A stretch of DNA of 64,000 nt from Heligmosomoides polygyrus polygyrus (Eukaryota; Nematoda; Chromadorea; Rhabditida; Heligmosomidae). Each line of letters opens with the position of its first letter. Position 1 is the first letter of the stretch. The stretch spans positions 23,227,923 through 23,291,922 of the forward strand of contig OX377201.1 of the NCBI GenBank assembly GCA_947396885.1. Reading direction: 5' to 3'. Made by a program: the position numbers and the translations under genes. Positions 22,722 to 34,700 of the stretch are shown piece by piece. Below the pieces are notes generated by a model. That model was not told the origin of the DNA. It was given only the letters and a program-made list of their open reading frames with translations, and did no database searches.

Positions 22722-25700
22722 AAATTGTACCAATTGACGTTAAGAGAGCGCATCCGTTGGCATCTGAAGGAATTCTGCTACAAGACATCAAGTCATGGTA
22801 TTCCAATGCTGGGACAGGCACCGAACATGGCGTACAGGTTAGTCGTTCAAACTGCGCGTACCACACACATGCATGTGCTCCATATCGGCCAAAAAAACTT
22901 CTTCCTTCTCAATTCATAGCCAGTCGCTGGTTATAAGACATCAGCTCCATAGTCAGTCTAGAAAACATCATGGGAAAGTCGTTCCTGCCTCTGACAATTG
23001 GAGGACGGTTTCTTCCTGCTGCTTCTTCACTACGTCAGTAGATATTTTGAGGAAATTGTTAAGCCACCAAATGTAGAGAGAGAGAGGAAGTAAAAGATCG
23101 TTAACCATCATCATTGATTGACCTTGAAGAACTGTAAAGCGTAGATGACGAACGTGAGGTTTTTCAGAATCGCATGGATTATCCTGTTGTCCGGGTGTGC
23201 GTTCACGTTCGTCTACCAGGCGATAGCTGTCGTCGACAAGTACTACCGAATGGACAAAATCACTGACATTCAGCTTAAATTCGACACTGGTGATCATTCA
23301 CTTAATTATGACACTCAATGCTGAACTCATGTGCGGGTAGCGTAGCCCGAGGAGACGCTGACTTTCGAGTGCACTCATTTAAGGTTTAAGGTTCGGCTCC
23401 CGTCTAAAGGCCGCCACAGACTTCCGCGGAGCGGCGCCGCAGCCCTATGCTTAACCATAGGGCAGAGACGCAGAGCTCGCCTCCAGCGGCGCCGCAGAAG
23501 TCTGTGGCGGCCTTAAGTCTTCAAGCTTACCGTCGCTCCGTGGTCAGCAAAATGCTGCTGGTGTTATGCGAAAAATAAGAAACACTGGCTTTAACGTCAG
23601 CTGGGTACCAGAAGTCAGTCAGTGTGAAGGCCAAATTTGGTATTGTGATGAAGTCGTGTGTTGAGAGACCAAATAATCTGTCCTATACCGTGGCATAAAA
23701 GACTCGGGATAGTGCAGTCAAAGAAGGTAGAGGCTGTTGCGCACACTCGGTTCCAGGTTCCTAATTCGGATTTCCCACTCAGAGAAGCCAAGCTCGGATC
23801 GTTGAATTCGTGCCAGACTTGTCTGGGAGGAGTATAACACTGGCTTGTCCATCGGCTGACCACCCGATGTCCATGCATTGTATAGGCCAAACAAGGATAA
23901 AGATAAAGGATAAAGGACGACGTTATTGAATCCCTTTGTGATGCGCCAGACATTCTACTTCTGCGTCTAGAATAAACTGAATGTGTGCTTGGCTTATAGA
24001 ACGATTTCAGGTGGCTATCTGATGAACAAGTCAGCGTTTTCTCTTTACCAGACAATAGTACCAACTCACCCACCGTGGGGGACTGGAAGTTTTTGTTGGC
24101 CTGCGTGGGAAATTCGAACAAAGAGCTTGAAAAAGAGTCGACAGCTGGAGCCTCTTCCGACTGCGCTAGGCTTGCATAGGCCAAATATGCATTCAAATGG
24201 CCACTGCGGTGCAGCGTAAAAGTCGAATGTGAGGATTGATTAACGCCATCCTTTATCTTTTATATATTTCATAAAAATGCAACACGTGGCACACGCCACA
24301 AAGGAGTTGACCAATCCCGACCTTTATCCGTTTCCTTATCATTCTGCTAGTTCAGCACTTTGAATGGTCATGTGTAGAAATAGTATCCAACTTCCACCCG
24401 CCATCCTTTTTTCAATTTTAAAGCCAAAAAATTTGCATGAAATTTCGTTCACCTCTGATCAACTCTGATCAGTAACTAGACGAGACGGCCTAGTTTGATC
24501 TAGTGCTAAGACAATTCAAATCAGTTTCTTTAAGCCTCAAGTGGTTGGTATCGAGGTTGTGAGCTGTCATAACGATGTTTTGTTGCGATCAAAACTTCTA
24601 GCGCCAGGCGGGACTCGAACCCGCACCTCCCTCTAACCGGGCGGGAATGTTTTACGCCATTACACCACCGGCGCCATTTGAGCGAACGCAACATCCACAC
24701 CTCGTGGGACCCATCAGCACTCACCCGTATATCGGAATGAGCTGGCCGCTGATATCAGCAGACCAGACCATCAGCTTAACTGGTTCCATGCTGATATCAG
24801 CGGCCGGCTCATCCCGATGTACGGGTGGGTGCTGATCGGTCCCACAAGGTGAGGATGTTGCGTTCGATCAAACAGCGCCGGTGATGTAATGGCGTAGAGC
24901 ATTTCCGCATGGTAAGAGGGAGGTGCGGGTTCGAGTCCTGCCTGGCGCTAGAAGTTTTGATCGCAACATATGACAGTGCTACCCATAAGGCAATTACTGC
25001 TAAGCCCCAAAGTGGGAAGGTACCGGCACTTTTTAACGCTTCGTTTTACAGAAATAGAGTTTAGTATTGCTGGCGTGGAAAAGTATCATTTCAAAAATAA
25101 ATTTCAGCACCGTTTCCCGCTATCACGCTCTGCAACCTGAATCCATATCGCGACAGCAAAATTCGTGACGAAGAGAGCATCAGCAAAATTGTGAGTGTTC
25201 GGCGTTCCAATGAACTTAACAGTTGCAGGGATATCGAAAGATACTTCATCGAGATAGCGCAGTCGTTCTGATCCTACAAGGTGTGGAGTTATTGTTACTA
25301 GTTGGCGAATGACTTTGTGAGAATGGGTTTCGAAAAACGCTTTTTAGGAGTTCAAAAAGTGCAAAACTTCGCTACTTTACCTTTGAAAACATGTTATTTT
25401 AGGTAAAAATTGAACTACAGTGAGGTGCCAATATAAAATGTGCACTTTTGATTTCTTCCTGATGCAGCGGTCACTGTTCATTATACATAAGTGCGGAAGC
25501 TAAATGAGAAGACTCTTCTATCAAGGGCAATTCAGAAGAGAAAGGAATTGCCCTTATCACCTGCCGTGTCGGTGATCGTTGGACGGCTGGAGCGGGGGTC
25601 AGCAACCTCCCTGTCATCTGCTGGCAGAAAATCTTTATTTTTAGAACGTAATACAATCACCATTTAATACTTTTTTATTATTAAATTTTATAACGTCAGG

Positions 25701-28700
25701 GAACGATTGTGAGATTCCACGCGGTCATAGACACTCCTGGAAAAAAACGACCTGTTAAGACTTACAAACATCGCCTAAAAACCTGAAAAATACGAGAGAA
25801 TCCTCCGCTAATACCGAAAGAGTAGACCCCCCCCCCCTCCCCTTCGATTCCCGAACTCAAGCTTGAGCCCGGTAGCATTGCAGATCAAATTGGCCGCTCT
25901 TCAAATCAAACTGGACATTTTTCAAAGCAGCTCCTAACGTATTTGAAATCAAACTTGAGATCCTCTACATCAAAACGAGCTTCTTCCAGATAAAAGCAGG
26001 CGCTTTCAAAGAGAGCCGAAATAATTTTTGAAAATGATTTAGGACTTTCTTTGAAGTTTTCCAGTTTACCTGTCCCAAAAAATGAAAGTTTTATTTCTTA
26101 AGGGTTAGGGATAAATAATGGTTTAAGGTTTACCTTAATACCTTGACGACGAGAGCGACTTTCGCGTGTCCAGCCCGTGGGACGTAGCACTAATGTGACA
26201 CGACATAGCGTGACCCAAACTTCGTCTGAGGGTAAATTTAGGATGCCGAACACGATGCTATTGTTCCTGGCAGCAGTTACGGTCGGTTAGCCCCCCTCCC
26301 CCTCATAATTCTAGTTCTTTACAGTGCTATCGTTAACAGGTGTCGAACACCATGCGAACAGAAATTCTACTATCAATCGAATCAAAATCGCGAGCTCTTG
26401 GAAGAGGGCATGGCGCATTCTCGTTTTTGGCACTTCAAAAAGAGCTTTTCCAATGCTCTTTAACACAAGTTTTGATCCATTATTTTTTCCTCAATAAGAA
26501 AATTTTCATAAAATTTGGAGCAGTGTTTTCACCTACTGGGTAGCTGAAATAAAAAGTCGGTGCTCCTGACACGACTATCGATTAAGAAGAAAACCGACCG
26601 TAATCGTCCAAAAGGACACAGGCATAGTGTTCAGCATCCCGCATAAACTCTCTGGACGACGTCTGGATGGACCGTATATCATTCCTGCTGGAGTAATATA
26701 CCGTCGCGCACCATTGAGCGACATCTTCCCACGAGACAGACTGGCTGTCGCGCACCATTGAGCGACACTGGCCTCAACGTGCTAAGACTCACTGAATAGG
26801 GTTGTCTTGTAGTCCATGACTTCTCAGTTAACGTTTATGTCTTCGTTTAACGCCGAGTTCGATTTCAGCTTGGAGTGTTCAAGCAGGTGATGAAAAAGGC
26901 AGCTCAGGCGTCGGACATTGACGACTTGAAAGAAGTCGCCGTCCACGTCAAGGAACTCTTGCCGACCGGCAAACGCTTGCGACGGGATGCCTCAGCGACG
27001 TTTGAACCGGTAAGCCGAATTTCTCCCTACAAGTCACTACCTCAGAGAAACATTTCAAGGCAAATTCCGTGTGCTCATGCGAAGATGACGAATGCGAGGC
27101 GGATTCTCACAAGGCTAGTCTTCTTCCATTTGGTAGCATTACTATAGGAGATCAAAAGAATCGAAAAATGTCGCGAAGAAGCACCGAGCCGAGGTGCGGG
27201 AACGCGCCATTGTCCACACCAGCCAATCAGGCACCGGATCAGCCGCATAGCAGGGCCCAGGATTGGCTGCCGCCGCGATTAGGTAGGAGCAACGTCGTGT
27301 TCCCGCACCCATGCGGTGCGTCTTCGCGACATGTATCAAAAATTCTACAAAAGACATCCTATAAAGCTTAACTTAAAAGATCTATAGAAACTGTTGTCAA
27401 GCAGCTTTCTCTTTCAAGGTTCCCTCTCCAGAAGATTCTCTGTGTATCTGCGCGTTCGACAGGCTCACTCACGACGCATGGCCTTGTCATCCAAGGGTAG
27501 CTACTTCCTTACTGGAGTTCCGCCCAATACTGTATTACGAGTAAGTTCATTCAGCTCGTCTGGGAGAACACCACCTGCGACTTCTGCGACGACCACAAGT
27601 TCTGCAAGAAGCACTCGGATACCGGCGAAAGACAGAGGGAACCGTGTCTCTGTGGCCATGGCGGATCATTCTGCATGAAGTATGACAGGGTAGGCAAGAA
27701 TCGGTATGTCCAAGATCGCACCAGCGTGGAGGTGTCCGTATTTTAAGGTGGCAAGGCTACTCAACCTGTGGGAGTTCTTCGGCGACGTGGAGAAATTCGC
27801 CGGTGTCACCGATGATGAGAAGGAAGCTCTTGGATTCGGTGTCGGTTAAGTGTCCAGCGGCTCATGGACGTTTTCGAATCCAGCCAACTCCTTTAGAACA
27901 TGACCGACGAGGTAGCGATCGTGACTAAAGCGAAGGAGAACATTATCTTCGCGATGAGCGCTTTAAGTGAGCTACAAAGGTAGGCCGGCTGGAGAACTAG
28001 CCGATAGTAACCCCAAAATCAGGGATCAGGTTACTCTACGACAAACATTTCAGACGAGAAATGTCGCAGACGAAGCACAATCTCATTCATAAGTGCTCGT
28101 TCAACGGCAAGTCCTGTGACATTGACAGGTACAGTCTATTGCGCTAATATGAGTATGGAATGAAAGTCGTGTTGGTTGAATGTTGTGTACTACAGTACTC
28201 CTTTGAGCGAAATTTTATTTATTGATTGATTCAAACGTGCCATACAATACAATGGACAAAAAGAAGAAAAGGAAGTGAAATGAAACCAGGATGCATCAAA
28301 CATGAGACTAAAGCATGAATGGTCTCCAAGTAAAATACAACCCTAATCAGCTTAAACACAAATTTCGAGCAGTAAATGGCTTAAGAGCAGGCAGCGACAT
28401 CTGTGTGACGTTTCCGGATTCACCAGGCAAGAAGTTGAGCTTGCTGAGATTTCTATAGAGTGATGAAGCATGATCTAGCCTGCATCCTTGCAGCAGAGAC
28501 ATTGGCTCTAAGTTTCCCTTTTCTATTTCTAAACAGTGGAGACTTGAAGAATGGCAGCGGGTCAACTGTAACGGTTTTAGTCAGAATTTTCAACAACATG
28601 AGCAAATCAGCCTTTTTTCTTGTGGAAAACAGACTATAAAGGCCAAGCATCTTTGCTCTATCCGTTTGGCAGATCACAACAGTGAAGTTCGTAGCATCTC

Positions 28701-31700
28701 ATAAACAACATGCGTGTATAGTTGTTCTGAACGCTTTCCAACAAAGCAATATCCTTCTTTTGGTAAGTAAAGACGGTTCAGCCACATTCCACAATGAGCC
28801 GCATCTAAATTTTGTAAGCACGCAAGAGCGTCTGCAAGTCTTTCGTTTTCAATATCTTAAATAAGTTGTAGGTTTGAAAATTTGCTTTTTGAACCAACGC
28901 TCTACACTGCTCGTCAAACTCAAGATCAGTCGATTTTGAAAAATCCAGGTCCCGAATGGCAGAGACCGACTTCAGTAACGCTCCTCTTACATTGTACGGT
29001 TATTGGGGAACTTGGCTCCTAGTTCCGACTGTGAAACTACAAGACTTTTCTGGTGCAAGACTATTTCCTACATCTTTGTTCACTCATCCATGCATTCGAG
29101 CGCTGACTGTATCAAACGAAAGTCCTGAAAACTTTCGATCTTTTAGTAAATTTTTATGCTGTCAGCATATTACATTTTGCATTTTGCATTTTGCGTACAT
29201 TTTGCAGACAACCCCAAATCGAGAAGTTTTAGCGGGTAGTTCAAACGTTTATAAGCGAAATAACAGTGTCGAAAGAACCCCGCCTTGAGACACACCACTG
29301 TAAGCAGAACATATGTTTGAATACTCTTGTTTTATTTTGTCCTGATAGGTTCTTCCCTTGAGAAAACTTTGAATCCAAGCCCGAATCATTGGATGGATAC
29401 AACTACTTCTTCCATTTTATAAGCACTTTATCTATTGGGGGCGCGTGTAGCGCAGTCGGAGAAGGCGCGACTGTAGCGTGCACCCGATACCAGGTTTCTG
29501 GTTCGGATTTCCCGCCCAGGCCAACCAAGCCTTCCATCCCTCCGGGGTCGGTGACTTGGTACCAGACTTGTCTGGGAAGGATAAAGCGCTGACTTGTTCA
29601 TCGGCTGGCCACCGCAAGTCACTGTATGGCCAAATACGCATTCATGTCGCCTCCACGACATCCCGTAGAAGTAGAATGCGCTGGCGCCTCCCAGAAGGGA
29701 TTGAATAACGCCGTCCTTTATCCTTTTATCCTTCTTATCTATTGTCGAAAGCTTTCGAAAAATCACAACACGACATCAATACCATGACCGCTTTCAACGG
29801 CAGCTATCCAGTCATTTAGCGAGGTAAGCACCGCAGTTTCAACCGATCTGTCTTTCATAAATCCAAACCCATTCCCAGAAATTACCCAATATTTCTCGAT
29901 GTGTTCCAGGACGTGTTTCTTCGTTATTTTCTCAAAGGTCCGCGCAAATATTGATGTTATACTAATAGGCCTATAGTTTCTTGGATCATTGTACAGCTGC
30001 TTCTTGGGAATTGGGATAGTGAAGGCATTCATCCATCTTTGAGGGACTTCAGCATTGCTACGTATAGCTGAGCTTGATAATCTACTTAAGTGGAAAACTA
30101 CGTAGTCCAATACATTTTCTCATGTAACTTAATGGAATGAAGTCCAGTGAAACAAAGTACGATGTAGGCCCGCACAAAAAAAATGAAGAATCGGCAATCT
30201 TCAGTGTTCCGGACAGCAAAAGGGTTTAGCCCTGAGAAGTGCAATTAAAAGATGACGTGCAATCTATTTATATTAACCTAGAAATACAGAGTGTCCCAGA
30301 AACTGCCGTCACTGTCTTACAGCCCATTTTGAAAAGCAGAGAGAACAAGCTCGACTAATTACTGTCTACAAGGCATTGAACGATATGAGACTTTGATGAA
30401 ACAATAAAAAATCACTAGATTTGCTACTTTTTGATCGAAACGTTTTTTTATATCAAGCTGTCTCAGAGCTTGAGCCGCGGTAGAGAATCATAAACTATTA
30501 ACGATCTAATAACTACTCTTACAGCCTATCTTATGCAAGTTACACGCGAGTTCCTAGCTGATCGTGGAACAACACTTTCCAATCGCAATTAAATTTTGCA
30601 GCGTATCAGAGCTGGTTTTGCGTAGCTCCTTGAAGAATTTCCGCATTTTCACGGATCTATCACAAGGTAGCGATCGTCGATTCGAAATGCGCCACTCAAT
30701 TCTCGCTTTCCTACATTTGACTTTGGTGGTATTTGAATAGAATACCGTCTCAGCGTAATACAATTTTTTCGCACCACTGGAAGACATGTTAGTCCTTTAC
30801 CCGTTGTAGGCAATTCTGCCGTTGAACTATAGTACCGCCCGTGCCGCTTCGACCAAACAGCATAAGGGGCGCAAAAGGGCGCAGGAGAGCGCCTTTTTCC
30901 GCTCGCCACGCGTCGCGTCTGAGGCAAGTCGCGTTAGGGCGCGGCATCCTTAACTTCTGGGCGTTAGGCTGATGGAAGAAGCCTATCCGTACGTTTGGAT
31001 GAACATGGCCTACTGTTTGGGACAATGCATATAGACGCGGCAGAATCAATCGAGTCGGCGCGACCGCTCGCAGAGTGACGTTAGGCTGATGGGCTGATGG
31101 AAGGAGCTTACCCATGCGTTTGGACGAGCACAGTCTAGTGTTGGTACTAACGGCCGGCATAGCGAACGCCGCAGACAATGCATATAGGCCCAGCAGAATC
31201 AATCAAGTCGGCGTGACTGCTCGCAGAGTGACGTAGACCTTCGTTGAGCTAGCCGAGGAGTCGAGCTTTACATTGTTCGAGCACATATCTGCATTTCCAG
31301 TCATCCAATCTTCAAAACGTTGATAAAAGCAAAACTTCAAATAGTCCACACGCAGATTCTGAGCGCCTGCAGAATATGTCTATTCTCAGAAATTAGGCAA
31401 AAAAATGCACAGGCTGGAGCGCGCTAGATTTGAGCGTCTGGTAATCAAAGGTCACATTTACGAAAATTTACGATTTACGACCATAAAATCTCGTAAACCG
31501 TTAATCGAAAAAAAATCCCCAAAGATCGCCGTCAGGAGGTGGAAGGCTTATTTGTCATGGGCAGGAAACGAGACCAAGAACCTTGAACCAAGATGTACAC
31601 GACTACCAGAGCCTCCTCCGACTGCGGTAATCTGCGCCCATGGCAACTTATGGAGACCAATAATTCAGAGATTTTGCCATCATCTCCGACCCGACATTCG

Positions 31701-34700
31701 GCAACTGTTTCACATTCAACCACAATCGCTCGGACATCAAGAGCAGTCTACGAGCCGGGCCGATGTACGGTAGGTGCTACTTCCCAAGCAATCTTCGCTG
31801 GCAGAAGATCAGAGACATGGTCTAGGCCTGCGTGTCATGTTATTCGTCAACGCGTCCGACTATCTTCCAACGTCTGAAGCCGTCGGTGTTCGCCTCACAA
31901 TCCATGACAAAGAAGAATTTCCATTTCCGGTAGGTTGAGCGACGAGGAGAAATCCGAAAGTTCCCGGCCTTCAAATGCTGTCAACCCACGCAACAGCAAG
32001 GGTCTGCTCTCTTTTCAGGACACATTCGGCTACAGTGCTCCAACCGGCTACATCTCGTCCTTCGGAATGCGAATGGTGATGTTGATCCGTTGACGAGTTG
32101 TTTATTTACTAAACGTAAATTCTTTCAAATCCAGAAGAAAATGTCCCGTCTTCCGGCACCATATGGGGACTGCATTGCACAGGGCGCTACATCGAACTAC
32201 ATCTACAAAGGCTATGTCTATTCCACAGAGGTACTGGTCTGATTAGGAACGCATACCTGAAATCACATGGGCATTTCTTTCAGGGCTGCTACCGTACCTG
32301 CTTCCAGCAGCTGATCATCGACCGCTGCGGTTGTGGCGATCCACGATTTCCTTCGATCGGGGACCACCCGCATTGCGAGGTGTTCAACAGGAAGCACAGT
32401 GAGTCCGTTCAGTTGCTTCAAATCCATAGGCAATAGGATGGCCGGACATGTGAAGAAAGTAGCGGCATCTTCAGCCGATTCTATCTTCTTTCAAGCGGTT
32501 CCTTTCCCCACCTATCACTAGACAAAACTTTTCGTCATTCAACTCCGGCCACTCATAGAGATTTTTTAGATGCTTAAAATTAAAACCTTTTTTAGGTGTT
32601 TAAAATTATCAAATTTAATTAATCAAAATTAAAAAAATTCAATGGAAGTCTAAAGAGGGAGGTCCATCCAAGTTTTCCCCAGATTTTTTCCCTAAACTTG
32701 ACGGCTTCACCCTCACTTAAAACAAGCTTAGATTTCCTACTGCAGTTATAGTGTGTACTTATTCGCATTTAATCGACTTTTTATTTTTATTCAACATTTT
32801 TAATTGAAAGATTTTTGAATAAAATCCTCGGACTTTGTGGAGAAAACCATGGTGAAAAATTCTTATGTTTTTATTCAAATATTTTTTTTTACTATTGTCC
32901 GAAGGAGGATAGGAACGAAATGGATAATAGTCTCTTTCCTCCTTTTCTTTTTTGCTAAGAAGAATTATGTAAGGCCTTGAAATTACCTGTAGTATGCTGA
33001 TCAGCTGATTCTTGTTTTTGTTTTTCAAAAAACCACTGTATTAAATCATGTGCTATCAGCAAGGATAACTCATATCATATTAGACTTTTAAGTCACTTTA
33101 GTTCCTCAAAGACTTTTTGCACGAGGGCGTTATTTTCGTGCCTTTTGGCTTTTGTTTATTCATATTTAAATACAAATCATTTCATTAAATTTGTTTATTA
33201 TCTATTGTTTAAACAAGAGCTCCGTCAAGCCTATCGGCGTGCCACGAATTGCGCGCTTCGCGCGATGTTGAAGTATCACTAAGCATTACTGCCCCTTCCC
33301 TTACTGGTACTGCTCCCCCACTACTGCCCCCGGCGGCGTGACGTTCTACCTCCCCCCGCCCTTTAAATAGAGGCGTGGTCAATGTCTGCGTCTCTACTAT
33401 CTCGTAAGACAGTCACTGGACTCTCGAGCAACCCAGGGTGGACGGGCCAGGGGGGACGGTCAGGAGGTACACCCGCCCCCTGTTCGGGAGCGTACGATCT
33501 TCCCCTCATCCCCCTTACTCACCCACCCCCCAACCCCTAGGCTTCACCAAGAGTCTAACGGCTGCCTTACGAAACCTTTGACACGCAAAACAAAAGCTTC
33601 CGATCCGTAGAACAGCCGTGTACCTCCTGTCGCGCTGCCGCCAGGGGGACGAGGAGGTTGAACGCTCGACCTCCATGCCCCCCCCCCCTTCTTGGTACTC
33701 GTCCCCATTACTGTTCCCCTCCCCTTACTGGAACTCGTCCCCTTTTACTGGTACTGGTCCCATTACTGGTCCTCATCACTGTCTTTGGTCCACGTCAATG
33801 ATCACCTTTAGCATACGACGTGTTCGGCACGTCTTCTGAATCCCAAGCACGTTGGACGTGTTCGGCGCGTCTTCTGAATCCCCATGCACGTCGGGCAACG
33901 TGTACGGAATGCATCCTGAATCTCAGGCACGCAGGGCGACGTGTTCGGCACGTCTTCTGAATCCCCATGCACGTTGAGCAACGTGTAGGCACGCGTCTTG
34001 AATCTCCATGCACGTTGGACAACGTGTTCGGCACGTCTTCTGAATGGCCTGACACGTCGAAGATTATTTTTCTCTGTTTTCGCGCCCCGTAATTTTCCTC
34101 CTATTTTATAACTCAGCGTCGATCAATAGTACGACTCATCGCTTAGCGGATTGTTATATATTATGAAAAGTAATTTTTGTTAGTTGTATTTTTCTTTTTT
34201 ATTATTTTCTTATTTCCTTTTTTACTTCGAATATCATTGAATTATTTATTTATTTAATAAGAAGAAGTTCAGCGAGAAATGAAAAAAACGAGAATTTGCC
34301 TCATTGTTCCACAAATAATAAGAGAACACTCTTCTTATCTTATAAGTAACTTGAGAGCAGTAGCTTGGTGGGAAGACAGAGGTCGTTCGTTGCGTTAGTA
34401 TGTAGAGAAACGTGGCAGAGTAAGCAGCTGCTTCTGCCTAGGATAACTCCTGGCGTCGTAGCACGTCTAGCCGTACTATCTCTTGTTAGAGTTAGACAGT
34501 GTACGGGTATAATTTCTAGCCATTACACCGTTTGTTCAAACCAGCCCCATTCTAAATACAACACACATTCGAGTCCTTCTTAAGGAGAGTGTCTCGAATC
34601 CAGCACTCACGAACTCAGCGATATCCATGGTTCCTTCAAATGCAGGCAAGCATTCTAGACTCCTGCTCAGGCTTATTAGTCGGCGAAGCCAAGAATTCAG

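Larger units (their letters stand above)
24562..24980. repeat. Large inverted repeat with a tRNA-like sequence in each arm
   Basis: Arms of about 190 bp (24562-24760 and 24790-24980) pair almost throughout: agctgtcat/atgacagtgct outside, gttgcgatcaaaacttctag, the tRNA-like core, aacgcaacatccacacct, and gctgatatcagc at the centre. The spacer is about 30 bases. It lies in the second intron of the channel gene. Confidence 0.85.

Noticed and set aside
24599..24950. Two functional tRNA genes
   Set aside because: The T arms and acceptor stems are good, but the anticodon arms have mismatches and one lacks U33. Kept only as tRNA-like sequences.
30554..31202. Minus-strand ORFs in the channel intron
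   Set aside because: They overlap the two-unit tandem repeat and match nothing known.
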